A DNA stretch of 17,506 bases. Origin: Anaerolineaceae bacterium UBA5224 (GTDB lineage Bacteria; Chloroflexota; Anaerolineae; Anaerolineales; Anaerolineaceae). This document shows, one piece after another, positions 6,392 to 14,883 of the stretch; position 1 is the first letter of the stretch, and every line of letters starts with the position of its first letter. The stretch is taken from positions 45,176 to 62,681 of the forward strand of contig DHUW01000106.1 in NCBI GenBank assembly GCA_002409365.1. Reading direction: 5' to 3'. Below the pieces are notes generated by a model. The model saw only the letters and a list, made by a program, of their open reading frames with translations. It was not told where the DNA came from and did not search any database. Made by a program: the position numbers and the translations under genes.

Positions 6392-9166
6392 TTATCTCGA
6401 CATGCTCAACTTGATCATTTCGCCTTTTTGGTCAAAGGTCATGCGGGCGAAGTGGTTATGCGGCATGGACTTATATTCGTATTGTTTCTTCAAAGTCACT
6501 ACATAACGCTGGCTGGCTTTGAGGACATCGTATTGGTTGCGATGTTCCTCAACTTTATTCGGGTCAAGCGTGAAGTTTGAAAGTTGCGGGTTGATCGCTA
6601 CAGTAGCATCGTCCAGACCGGGAAGATAATTTTTGATCACTGATTTGATCTGCCCCAATATCTCGCTGGGCATCTCATCGGCGGCTACAACCAGCTCTTC
6701 GGGCGAATCGCTGATGGTCTTCAGTTCAGGGGTCAAAGTCGGACGGATGGCAGGTTCAGTCACATCTTTGATGTTTTTAGCACTTGCCAATGGATCACCG
6801 TAAAGCACAAAGGAGAGTATAGTCTTTTGGTCTTCTCCATCCAGGTAGCCTTGATCAGAAGTCATTTTCTTTGCCAGCGCCAGTTTGGATTGCATCAGGG
6901 CATAACCCGCGGACTGACCATCGACAACCAGTTTCCAAAAATGCCAGGCAAGCAGATCTGCCGCGATCAGGGGCTTACTGACCGAGCCATAAGCGATGCA
7001 GGTGGAGCCGACAAAAGCGCGGGTGCCGCTGGCAAGGAAATTGAGCGCGTTCGATTCACTGACCGCTTTTTCGAGAATATTTGCGCCATAACATGCTTCA
7101 CTAAAAACCAATGTTGGTGCAGAGCTGGTCGCGGTGAAGTTTCCTGGCACGATCGCCACTGGATATTCCGGACCTTGCTCGCGGCGAGTGAGATCTTTTT
7201 GCCCATACCATTCAGCAGCATCCTTAAGACCATGCAGGTTGAAATAAGCATATTTGGGATTGCTGGTTTGACCATTGAGCAGATTCGAGTTGGTCGTTGG
7301 CGGGGAGGTCCGTAGACGTTCTGCCCTGTCAATGGTTGAAAATACCAGCGAAGAAGGTGTCTTCCAAACCTCAGCAGAACATGCTAGGTTGTTGGATCGC
7401 TCGAAGCGGGTAGCAAATTGCAGCAGTGAGCGGTTTATGCTCTCAAACCAGCGTGCAAAGGGATTACTCTCAAGTGATTTCTTGGATTTGACTTTGACAT
7501 CATATTCATTATTGATAAAACGTAATTGCTCCAACAAATATCCGGCATCATTTCCTTTTTCATCTGGCAGACGACCGACTGGCCACTGCTGGATGAAGTA
7601 GTTCTCATCAATTGTGGCATACGGGTTATCGGAAGGGACATTTACGTCACTGTCATCGGTTGGGTTTGGGAGCATGTGGAAGGGCACGATATCGTTCCCA
7701 CCCACAACCAACAGTGCGCCGATCATCTCACCACGGGCTGCCAGGACCTTGTCCAAATCGGTCAATGACAGCTTTAACTTCCAGGCATCGGGTTGACTGA
7801 TAGGGCTGAGACCGAACTCCTGGGTGCTTTGCGGGTCATCTGGGACGAAGACGCAGCTGTTCCAACCAGGCAGACTGACGATTTTCAAAGAAAGATCGCA
7901 CATGGCATCGATGATCACTGCTGCCGTGTTTTCGCCATATTTCTTCACCAGGTTTTGGCGCGAGGTCAAGACTACATAACTGGGGAAACGCCCATCGGTG
8001 TGGATCAGTTCACCTTTTTTGACTTTGTTGGCGATTGTGGCGAAATCAGCTTCAATTTCCTCGATCACTTTGAGGGCTGCCGCTGTCTGGGGGTCTTGGG
8101 CTGGCTTACTTTTAGCGATTGAAGGTTCTTTCACTGGTTCAGGGGTATCCTGGTAATGTTCAGGTGGTACTGTGGCGATATCCCTGATAAAGAATGAACT
8201 GGTGGGAACTTCAGAGTAATCCACTGGTACATCTTCATCCTCATCACCTTCGTCGAAAACAAATGAGGACACCTGGCTGGCTAGTGTTGGCTGCTCATCA
8301 AGCAACTCACTGGCGAGTTTCTTGTTGGTCGGCAAATCTTCTTCACCAGTGCTTACAAATTCAGTGTTTGAAAGCACGTTCCAACCCAGTTCCGCAGCAA
8401 TCGAGGCCGGAACGGGCAGGTCGAGGAAAACCTTGAGATCTTCAGGCCAAAGCGGTTTGAAATTGTGATTTGGTCCAAGCAGGCGGTTTACCACCTGTCC
8501 GCTGGCATCATGGGCAGCACTCCAGTGCAATCGTTCAACACCCAGGGCATCGTTTCCGTTTTGCAGATCAGCGATGGCTGCTAAAATCTTGATTTGGACA
8601 CATGAAGACCAACGGGAAGAATAGATCCCGCTCAAGGTTTGCAGCAGGGTGTAATTGCGGTTATCCTGCACTATGCGCATATGGAAAATAGCAGGCAGCG
8701 CCACCTTGGGGTTGTGAGCTAGTGACTCCATGACTACTTTTTCAGCAGTAGCCAAATCACCGCTTTCGTAGGCATTTCGCGCCTGCACAAGGGCTGGCAA
8801 CCAGGCAGCTTTGCTCGCAGAAACAGAAGTACCGCGCTGCAGGTAGGCTTTGGTCGCAGCGATATCCGGCTTACTTCCTCCGGTCAGGTTATCAAGGAGA
8901 GTCGCGGCTTCTGTGAATTCCGGGTCGAAGGAGAGTAACTTCTCCAGGTTGGAGGCTGCCATTTCAGTGTCACCCAGCTCTGCCAGGACAAGGGCGTACA
9001 TATAGTTGACCAGTAAATCACCAGGATAGCTCGCCAACCAGATCAAGGCTGCCTGGCGCGCAAACTGATATTCACGGTTGATGATGGCTGTTTGCAGCAG
9101 CGTTAGGAATTTTCCCCGACGGACGATCAGAACTTCATCATTTTTATGGGTGGAATAAGATCTCAT
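6392..9166 (-). CDS. TPR-like helices plus C25/caspase-like cysteine protease, cytoplasmic
   Basis: 924 residues. About 20-170 is helical and TPR-like (repeats near 35-85 and 120-155); 270-370 is acidic, Pro-rich and probably a linker. Residues 390-800 look like a clan CD peptidase of the gingipain (C25) type: LLVVGGNDIVPFH (485-497), SDNPYATID (512-520), WPVGRLPD (528-535), the His of YFNLHG (His645), the Cys of SEACYG (Cys692), FLASGTRAFVGST (710-722) and LYGDP (788-792), the order seen in C25 enzymes. The 800-924 tail is unassigned. No signal peptide or membrane helix is present, unlike secreted gingipains, so it should cut a cytoplasmic or membrane-inner-face target. The start overlaps the giant TPR gene stop by 4 bases (ATGA), so the two proteins are likely made together and may form a complex. 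A CHAT-type caspase-like domain is the alternative. Substrate and specificity are unknown. Confidence 0.75.
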   Translation of the reverse strand: MRSYSTHKNDEVLIVRRGKFLTLLQTAIINREYQFARQAALIWLASYPGDLLVNYMYALVLAELGDTEMAASNLEKLLSFDPEFTEAATLLDNLTGGSKPDIAATKAYLQRGTSVSASKAAWLPALVQARNAYESGDLATAEKVVMESLAHNPKVALPAIFHMRIVQDNRNYTLLQTLSGIYSSRWSSCVQIKILAAIADLQNGNDALGVERLHWSAAHDASGQVVNRLLGPNHNFKPLWPEDLKVFLDLPVPASIAAELGWNVLSNTEFVSTGEEDLPTNKKLASELLDEQPTLASQVSSFVFDEGDEDEDVPVDYSEVPTSSFFIRDIATVPPEHYQDTPEPVKEPSIAKSKPAQDPQTAAALKVIEEIEADFATIANKVKKGELIHTDGRFPSYVVLTSRQNLVKKYGENTAAVIIDAMCDLSLKIVSLPGWNSCVFVPDDPQSTQEFGLSPISQPDAWKLKLSLTDLDKVLAARGEMIGALLVVGGNDIVPFHMLPNPTDDSDVNVPSDNPYATIDENYFIQQWPVGRLPDEKGNDAGYLLEQLRFINNEYDVKVKSKKSLESNPFARWFESINRSLLQFATRFERSNNLACSAEVWKTPSSLVFSTIDRAERLRTSPPTTNSNLLNGQTSNPKYAYFNLHGLKDAAEWYGQKDLTRREQGPEYPVAIVPGNFTATSSAPTLVFSEACYGANILEKAVSESNALNFLASGTRAFVGSTCIAYGSVSKPLIAADLLAWHFWKLVVDGQSAGYALMQSKLALAKKMTSDQGYLDGEDQKTILSFVLYGDPLASAKNIKDVTEPAIRPTLTPELKTISDSPEELVVAADEMPSEILGQIKSVIKNYLPGLDDATVAINPQLSNFTLDPNKVEEHRNQYDVLKASQRYVVTLKKQYEYKSMPHNHFARMTFDQKGEMIKLSMSR

Positions 9167-12100
9167 TTTCTTTTTGGTGCCTCCTGGAGGTTGTTTACCA
9201 GGTTCAGAGCGACGATCGCGGCTAATTGCCGGCGAATACTTTGATCTGAAGGGGATAGTTGGGCTGCCTGGCGCAGCATGGTTTCGGCATTTCTGTAATC
9301 GCGGCTTTCTTTATAAGCAGCTGATGCCTGAATATATGGTCGGGGATCTTTCCCGACCATATCGATGGCTTTATGATAAGTATCGATAGCGTTATTAACC
9401 TCACGACGATCCTGATAGGTCTGACCCAACTCGAGGTAGGCGTCTATCAGGCTGGGATCCAGTTTGATCGCTTTGCTCAAGCGGGAAACAGCCTGGTCGA
9501 GGTTACCTTGAAGTCGATCAACCTTACCAAGCAAAATCAGCGTTTGTGGATTGTTCTGATCGATGGAAAGGCTGTTCTGCAGATTTTTCTCCGCTTTTTC
9601 CAAGTATTTGGCATTGATTTGATAGGCTGCCAACTGATTCAAAACTGAAGGATTGTCAAGGTTAGTTACAGCCAGGTTCTGCAGGGCGTTTAGAGCCCCG
9701 TGCGGGTTGGTGCGGTGATCGAGGTCGATGGAGAGCAAGTCGAAGGGAATCGGGTCTGCCACCACCGCTTTAGCTGCCTGGATGGTTAGCCTGGCGAGGT
9801 TCAGATTGTCGCTGGCAATCTCTGACTTTGCTTTGAGCATGAGAGCTTTGGGGTGGTCCGGTGATTGCTTCAACGCCTGATTCACAACCTGTGTTACCTG
9901 CTCAAAATCGTTCCTGACCAGATACGATTCTGCCATCGAGATAAAATATTCAGGATTCTCAGGTTCGAGTTGAGCAGCTTTTTGCCAGCATTGGATAGCA
10001 ATCTGATGCTCACCTAATTGCTGGTTGATTCTGGCAAGCGAATCGAGCGCCTCTGGATTTTCCGGGAAGAGGTCCGAAGCTTTTCCAAAATAATCTTTAG
10101 CCGCATGGTAGTCTTTTTCCAATAATTTCACGTCACCCAACTGCTGCCAGTAATGTGCTGTTTTGGGGGAAATACGCAGCGCGTCTTCAAGGTGAGCAGC
10201 AGCTTCAGGATATAAACCAGCATCCAGATACATCGTTGCAGCAAAGGTGTGCCATTCTGGTTCATCAGGCCAAATCTGCAATGCTTTTTCCATCAACTCA
10301 GCCGCTTCCTTGGGTTGACTGCGTGTAGCAAATGCCTGGATCGCCAATAGAACGGGGTCTTGCGGGTATTTTTCGAGCAAATTCCGGGCAATAGCTGCGC
10401 TATATACCGGGTCTGGATGCAGGTTGAGAATCGCGTTCTGGGTCAAAACTTGAGGATCATCCTCATAAGCATTCATGATCGCGTCAATTCGCTCCGGGTT
10501 AACCAAAACTGAGAGAACCTGGGCTGCCTGACGCCCTGAATTGATCAGCTGGCTCATTTTATTTTCGTCATCCCAATGACCGTTGAAAACTGCCTGCCCG
10601 ATTTTAAGTTCGGACATCAATTGTGAGGGTTTCAAAAAGCGCCCTGCAGAAGCTATTTGTTCTTCCATGAGTTCAGCCTGGTTTTGCTCTGTAAACAATT
10701 CAGGCGAATGGCGGGTGATATTCAGGAGTATGCAGTTGTTATGCTGACGGTAATTGTCGCCCAAATAAGCAGCCAAAAGCTGATTGGCGATCGGGTTGAT
10801 ACGAACAACAGCCAGGGCGCTCGCGAAACATTGATTTGCGGTTTGCCAGTCGAATGTTTCCCAGGCAGCAATTCCACAAGCCAGGCAAGCCCAGAGCCAA
10901 TCAAAGTGTCGGGTGATGTGGAATGCCGTTTCTTGCTGGTGGAGAGCCTCTGCTTCAATAGCTGATCTGGCTGCTTCGAGATACTCGCTTGAATTTTGGG
11001 CTTCACCAGCCTGTTGGGCAAGTAATGCGCGAACTGCAAGGTTAAAAGAGGAATCAGGCTGATCTGCCAGGAAGTGCTCCCAAAGCATGGCAACCTTGGG
11101 GTAATCCTGCCCGATCATGGCATCCAAACAAAGCATTTGAACCAGGCGGTTTGTATTAGCTTTATTTTTAGTTTGCGAGGTGATGTAATCGAGAATTCCT
11201 TCGAGTTTCTGGTTGTTGCGCAGTGCCAAAGCCAATTCTGCCTGGGCTTCAACGAGCTCGAAGTTTTCGGGGTCGATTCGTTGAGCGAGGTCGGCGTGCT
11301 TTTGGGCTGCGTTGAGGTCACCGGTTACCCTTTCGAGTTGGATCGCCCGCAAGTAAAGCCCACTCACAGTATAGGAGAGGAAATCGGCAGAGCTTTGCAT
11401 CTGTGCCTGGTCTGCGAGGCAGTCGTTATCACTGCTAAATTCCAATGCCTGGACCACTGGGGTGATCTTTTCCAAGGCAGGTAAAAATTGGCGGTTGGCA
11501 GTGAGCACATCACTGAGCAGAATTGGGTAGCAGGGGTGATTGCCCAGTGAGGCAGACAACTCCTGGGTCAGTTTCAAGGCAGCTGCCCCGTCTCCCAGCC
11601 GCAAAATAGAATAGACCAGGTCGCGTGTCTCCTGGAAATCAGGTGAAGGGTTGCCAGAAATGGCTCTCTGGACGATCGCTGAAGCTTCTTCCGGCTGGTC
11701 AAGATGTAGATAGAGATTGGCGACATCAACATATTCCTCGGTGGTAATGCCTTCAATCTCGAGCATGCGGTTGAGGGTGTTTTTCGTTTCCTCAAGGTCG
11801 TTCAAACGAGCGTATGTACGGGCCAGAGTGATGTAAAGGGTCTTATCTTCAGGTCGCAAATGAATAGCATCTTTCAGGACCTGGATAGCTTCTTTCTCGT
11901 TTCCTTGTTCACTCATAAATTCGCTGAACCAGAGCACATTTTCAAGGTCGGTTGGAGCGATTTGCAGGCAGGCACGAGCCGTGTTTAATGCCTCTGGCTT
12001 CACCCCGGAAGCGAGATATGCATCTGCCAGAACCTGGCGGGTTTCCAGATCGTCAGGATTCACCATCACCGCTTCCTGCAGTGATGCCAGGCTTATGTCA

Positions 12101-14472
12101 TGCAGACCCAGGTTCAGGGCGGTTTTGCCAATCTGTAATTGCAGGTGGTGATAAGCTCGGGGCGATTTGGATTGGGGACTATCGAGCAATTTCAGGTAGC
12201 TTTCGTAAGCGGATTCATTGTTACCTACGGCGGCATTCAAATCGGTAGCCAACAAAGCCAGATCAAAATCCTGCTTCAATTTATCGCGGTTGATCAACAG
12301 CGCGTCCAGCAAGCTTTCCAAATCCTTCTGGTTGATTTCGGGGCGTTGTTTGTTCAAAGCGAGAAGGCAGTTCGCATAAGAGAGCAGAGTGTCTTCACGA
12401 TGCAGCGAATTCCAGGCAAACTGTAACAATTGACGTGCACTGATGGGATCGTCCATGCCAAGGTAAGTTTGCCCTAACACCAGGGCTAAATCCGGGTCAC
12501 TGGCGTAATCGCTTTCCAGGGGTTCGATGATATCCCAGGCGTCATTTGTGTAGCCCTGTTTCAACAGCGCGCTGGCTAATAGCTTGCGGACATCGACATC
12601 GTCCTGGTTTTGGGCGAATGCCTGTTTGAGAACTGCGATAGCATCAGTTGTTTGTTCATTTTCAAAATAGAGCTTGCCGAGCGCACTTAAGATTTGAGGA
12701 TCGCCGGGAAAGGCAGCTTTAGCTTTTCGTAATGCCTGGGTGGCTTTTTCATTTTCACCCAATTCCGTCCAGATCCTTGCTAAGGAAAGCCAACTGGCTG
12801 GTTTTTCCGGCGCAACTTCTGAAGCTTGTTCCAGCAGTTCAACAGCGCGTTTCTTTTGACCCGAATTGATCAAGGCTTTGCCAAGGATGACCAAGGCTTC
12901 GCCGTCCAGTTGATCACGTGAGAGGAAATTTTCAGCAATCGGTATGGCAACTTCAGGTTTACCGGCTTTGATCGCAATATCGGAATAAATCAGCAGTTCC
13001 TCTCGCTGAGGTTGATCTGACTGGCTGATCAGTTCTGCGTATATTTCCAGGGCCTTTGGCTCCTGTCGAGTTTGCATATAGAGCCTGGCTAATTCTTTCT
13101 TATTGTTTTTGTTCTCAGGTTCAAAAACAGATAACAATGCTGAAGACTGGATGGCATCATCCAGGTTTGCCAGGCGTTGGTTAATATTGGCGGCAAGCCT
13201 GATCGTATTTAAATCGTTGGGGTCATCCTGGAGTGCTTTGCGAATAAATTCGCCTGCAGTTTTGTAACGTTTCTGTTCGTAGGCATATTCAGCTGCCTTT
13301 AGATTATCGCTTTGGAAATCGAACCGGGAAGATTGCATTGGCAAAGTTTTTCGTTGGAGAGCGTTGTCAAGGCCGGCCTGAACCTCAACGGACCGTTCCC
13401 GTAACTGGGGATAGCGCAGGGCAAACAAGGCATTCGTGGTCTCATCTTCACCCTGGCTCAGGAGGTCATAAGCAAAATCAACTTCATCCTGGCTGACTAA
13501 AAACTCAGCATATTGATTGCGGTAATCATCATTACCCGGCTCCAGTTGTAAGACCTGTTCCCAGGTTTTGCGGGCTTCTTCCGGTTCTGTTCGCTCCAAT
13601 TCCAGTGCCATTTTATGCAAAATTGCTGCCTGGTTTCGGTTGATCGCCTTGAAAGCGAGGTCAAGAGCCCGGCGAGCCTTTTCAGGCTGCCCAGCATATT
13701 GGTACATGGCTGCCATATTTTGATAAGTCTCAACCGGGTGATCAGCTGCCTCGGTTTTGTTTTGGATCAAGAGGTTGTTTGCCAGCAACTTGAGGAACGA
13801 GTCAGAAACAACACCTTGCAGTTGGTTCAATACCTGGACCTGTAGGTGAAGGCTGGCGCTGTCAAGGAATTTTGCGATAAAGTCAAACTGTTCATTTTCA
13901 GCCAGGGGCAACTTTTTGAGTAGAGAAACAATACATTCTGCCATAGCCACTGAATCGGCGTCTTTCGTCATTGCTGCCAGTTCATCCAGGGCATCATCAA
14001 AATCCGGGCACAGTTTTGTCAGTACGACCAGGCTGGTGGACCAGGCATTCAGTCCAGTATTTCCCTCCAACAAGAATTCAACCAGCCCTTTCCAACCTGA
14101 AGTTTTGAAACGGTACTCGCGCATTGTGAGAGCGAGCAGGGCGGCATCCTTCAAGGTGGCAGGCTCTAAACCAGTCATGCGTACTGTTTCGAGGGTTTTG
14201 GCAGCTCTTTCGAGCAGATCTGCAGGCAGGGGTGTGAACAGATCGCTGAGATCTTTGTCTATCAGGCTTTCGTCCAACAGGAATAGCGACACCACAGCTG
14301 GGTGCCATCTTTCCGGGTCGTTACCGGCGAAATCGTACCAGGTTGAAGGAAGCGGATGAAGATCCAACTCCCGCCATAGTAACAAATTCTCGCGGTATGC
14401 CGCGATCAGTTTCCGGCTGGTTTTCTGGTTAAAACGTGAACTGAGCTCTTTGAGCAGCCAATCTATCGCCAT
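9163..14472 (-). CDS. Giant TPR-repeat protein (1769 aa)
   Basis: After an N-terminal helical region without clear repeats (about 1-245), most of the chain is a tandem array of 34-residue TPR-type helix pairs, running almost to the end. Typical units include QNMAAMYQYAGQPEKARRAL (near 255), AYLELGQTYQDRREVNNAID (near 1680) and many with A-x-x-L/Y-x-x-G and the LxPxN/D turn (QLEPGN, QLEPEN, KLDPS). Repeats are weaker around 1190-1330. There is no signal peptide, membrane helix or enzymatic motif, so it should act as a scaffold or sensor. AAGGAG stands 5 bases before the ATG. It lies 25 bases after the small membrane protein gene and overlaps the protease gene by 4 bases. Such an array next to a TPR-bearing caspase-like protease recalls TPR-protease partner pairs such as TPR-CHAT, but I see no CRISPR or gRAMP gene. 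The partner and ligand are unknown. Confidence 0.9.
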   Translation of the reverse strand: MAIDWLLKELSSRFNQKTSRKLIAAYRENLLLWRELDLHPLPSTWYDFAGNDPERWHPAVVSLFLLDESLIDKDLSDLFTPLPADLLERAAKTLETVRMTGLEPATLKDAALLALTMREYRFKTSGWKGLVEFLLEGNTGLNAWSTSLVVLTKLCPDFDDALDELAAMTKDADSVAMAECIVSLLKKLPLAENEQFDFIAKFLDSASLHLQVQVLNQLQGVVSDSFLKLLANNLLIQNKTEAADHPVETYQNMAAMYQYAGQPEKARRALDLAFKAINRNQAAILHKMALELERTEPEEARKTWEQVLQLEPGNDDYRNQYAEFLVSQDEVDFAYDLLSQGEDETTNALFALRYPQLRERSVEVQAGLDNALQRKTLPMQSSRFDFQSDNLKAAEYAYEQKRYKTAGEFIRKALQDDPNDLNTIRLAANINQRLANLDDAIQSSALLSVFEPENKNNKKELARLYMQTRQEPKALEIYAELISQSDQPQREELLIYSDIAIKAGKPEVAIPIAENFLSRDQLDGEALVILGKALINSGQKKRAVELLEQASEVAPEKPASWLSLARIWTELGENEKATQALRKAKAAFPGDPQILSALGKLYFENEQTTDAIAVLKQAFAQNQDDVDVRKLLASALLKQGYTNDAWDIIEPLESDYASDPDLALVLGQTYLGMDDPISARQLLQFAWNSLHREDTLLSYANCLLALNKQRPEINQKDLESLLDALLINRDKLKQDFDLALLATDLNAAVGNNESAYESYLKLLDSPQSKSPRAYHHLQLQIGKTALNLGLHDISLASLQEAVMVNPDDLETRQVLADAYLASGVKPEALNTARACLQIAPTDLENVLWFSEFMSEQGNEKEAIQVLKDAIHLRPEDKTLYITLARTYARLNDLEETKNTLNRMLEIEGITTEEYVDVANLYLHLDQPEEASAIVQRAISGNPSPDFQETRDLVYSILRLGDGAAALKLTQELSASLGNHPCYPILLSDVLTANRQFLPALEKITPVVQALEFSSDNDCLADQAQMQSSADFLSYTVSGLYLRAIQLERVTGDLNAAQKHADLAQRIDPENFELVEAQAELALALRNNQKLEGILDYITSQTKNKANTNRLVQMLCLDAMIGQDYPKVAMLWEHFLADQPDSSFNLAVRALLAQQAGEAQNSSEYLEAARSAIEAEALHQQETAFHITRHFDWLWACLACGIAAWETFDWQTANQCFASALAVVRINPIANQLLAAYLGDNYRQHNNCILLNITRHSPELFTEQNQAELMEEQIASAGRFLKPSQLMSELKIGQAVFNGHWDDENKMSQLINSGRQAAQVLSVLVNPERIDAIMNAYEDDPQVLTQNAILNLHPDPVYSAAIARNLLEKYPQDPVLLAIQAFATRSQPKEAAELMEKALQIWPDEPEWHTFAATMYLDAGLYPEAAAHLEDALRISPKTAHYWQQLGDVKLLEKDYHAAKDYFGKASDLFPENPEALDSLARINQQLGEHQIAIQCWQKAAQLEPENPEYFISMAESYLVRNDFEQVTQVVNQALKQSPDHPKALMLKAKSEIASDNLNLARLTIQAAKAVVADPIPFDLLSIDLDHRTNPHGALNALQNLAVTNLDNPSVLNQLAAYQINAKYLEKAEKNLQNSLSIDQNNPQTLILLGKVDRLQGNLDQAVSRLSKAIKLDPSLIDAYLELGQTYQDRREVNNAIDTYHKAIDMVGKDPRPYIQASAAYKESRDYRNAETMLRQAAQLSPSDQSIRRQLAAIVALNLVNNLQEAPKRK

Positions 14473-14497
14473 CTTTTCTCCTTCTCGTCAGTCAAAA

Positions 14498-14830
14498 TTA
14501 TGGCATTACTCCCGTATATGGTTTAATGAAATAGTAGGCTGCTGCAAACAAGACCAGGCTGAGGAAAACAAGGAAAATCCCGATGCCGGTATTTGATTTT
14601 GCCAGGTCATTCAAGGAACCAATCAACAAGGAGGCATTACCAACCAAACCGGAAACGCCATCCGTGATACCTTTGTCAGCCAGCTTTGTGGTGGCATCGG
14701 CAATGGTTTGAATGTTGCGACTCATCGCCTGTTTTGCCAGGATAAAAATACTTAAAACCAGGCAGACAATGCCCAGTCCAAATAAGACCGCTGCTACGAT
14801 TACTACAATTTGAATTCCGCTTTCAAACAT
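14498..14830 (-). CDS. Small protein with two membrane helices, function unknown
   Basis: 110 residues that I do not recognise. Helix one spans about 6-31 (QIVVIVAAVLFGLGIVCLVL onward) and helix two about 82-102 (GIGIFLVFLSLVLFAAAYYF). Between them, 39-80 is a polar to amphipathic stretch with Ala, Gly, Asp and Ser (TIADATTKLADKGITDGV). I chose ATG 14830-14828 because GGAGG stands 6 bases upstream; the longer reading from TTG 14872 would translate through the hairpin and lacks a ribosome binding site. It is the first gene behind the predicted sigma-54 promoter, followed 25 bases later by the giant TPR gene. It could be a membrane anchor, a substrate of the protease or a pore-forming effector; nothing in the sequence decides between these. 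Confidence 0.75.
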   Translation of the reverse strand: MFESGIQIVVIVAAVLFGLGIVCLVLSIFILAKQAMSRNIQTIADATTKLADKGITDGVSGLVGNASLLIGSLNDLAKSNTGIGIFLVFLSLVLFAAAYYFIKPYTGVMP

Positions 14831-14834
14831 AAAA

Positions 14835-14863
14835 AACCTCCACACAGATATCTGTTGGAGGTT
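14835..14863 (-). promoter_or_regulatory. Hairpin hiding the small-gene Shine-Dalgarno; possible attenuator
   Basis: On the minus strand AACCTCCA-ACAGAT pairs with ATCTGT-G-TGGAGGTT: 14 pairs with one bulged G (the innermost GATATC would form the loop). The 3' arm contains the GGAGG ribosome binding site at 14841-14837, and six T follow, running into the ATG at 14830. In transcripts coming through from the regulator gene it would hide the site or act as an intrinsic terminator. The predicted sigma-54 start (near 14857) would remove most of the 5' arm. Confidence 0.7.
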
Positions 14864-14867
14864 AAGG

Positions 14868-14883
14868 TGCAACTCCTATGCCA
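14868..14883 (-). promoter_or_regulatory. Sigma-54 (-24/-12) promoter for the membrane protein-TPR-protease operon
   Basis: The minus strand reads TGGCATAGGAGTTGCA, which fits the TGGCAyr-N4-TTGCw consensus at nearly every position, with exactly 10 bases between the GG (14882-14881) and the GC (14870-14869). It overlaps the last codons and stop of the response regulator gene, directly ahead of the small membrane protein gene. The expected start is near 14857. The preceding gene encodes a sigma-54-type activator, which supports the call. Confidence 0.8.

Noticed and set aside
6110..6580. Plus-strand reading frame of 156 codons in the intergenic region
   Set aside because: Its start is AT-rich low-complexity sequence, it runs antisense into the protease gene and the terminator, and it has no ribosome binding site or recognisable domain.
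6392..14472. Type III-E CRISPR craspase (TPR-CHAT with gRAMP)
   Set aside because: No CRISPR array, no Cas7-like or gRAMP gene, and the protease motifs are C25-like rather than clearly CHAT.
14498..14830. Small membrane protein as a gasdermin or holin
   Set aside because: It is far shorter than bacterial gasdermins and has only two helices with no recognisable holin features; no homology is seen.
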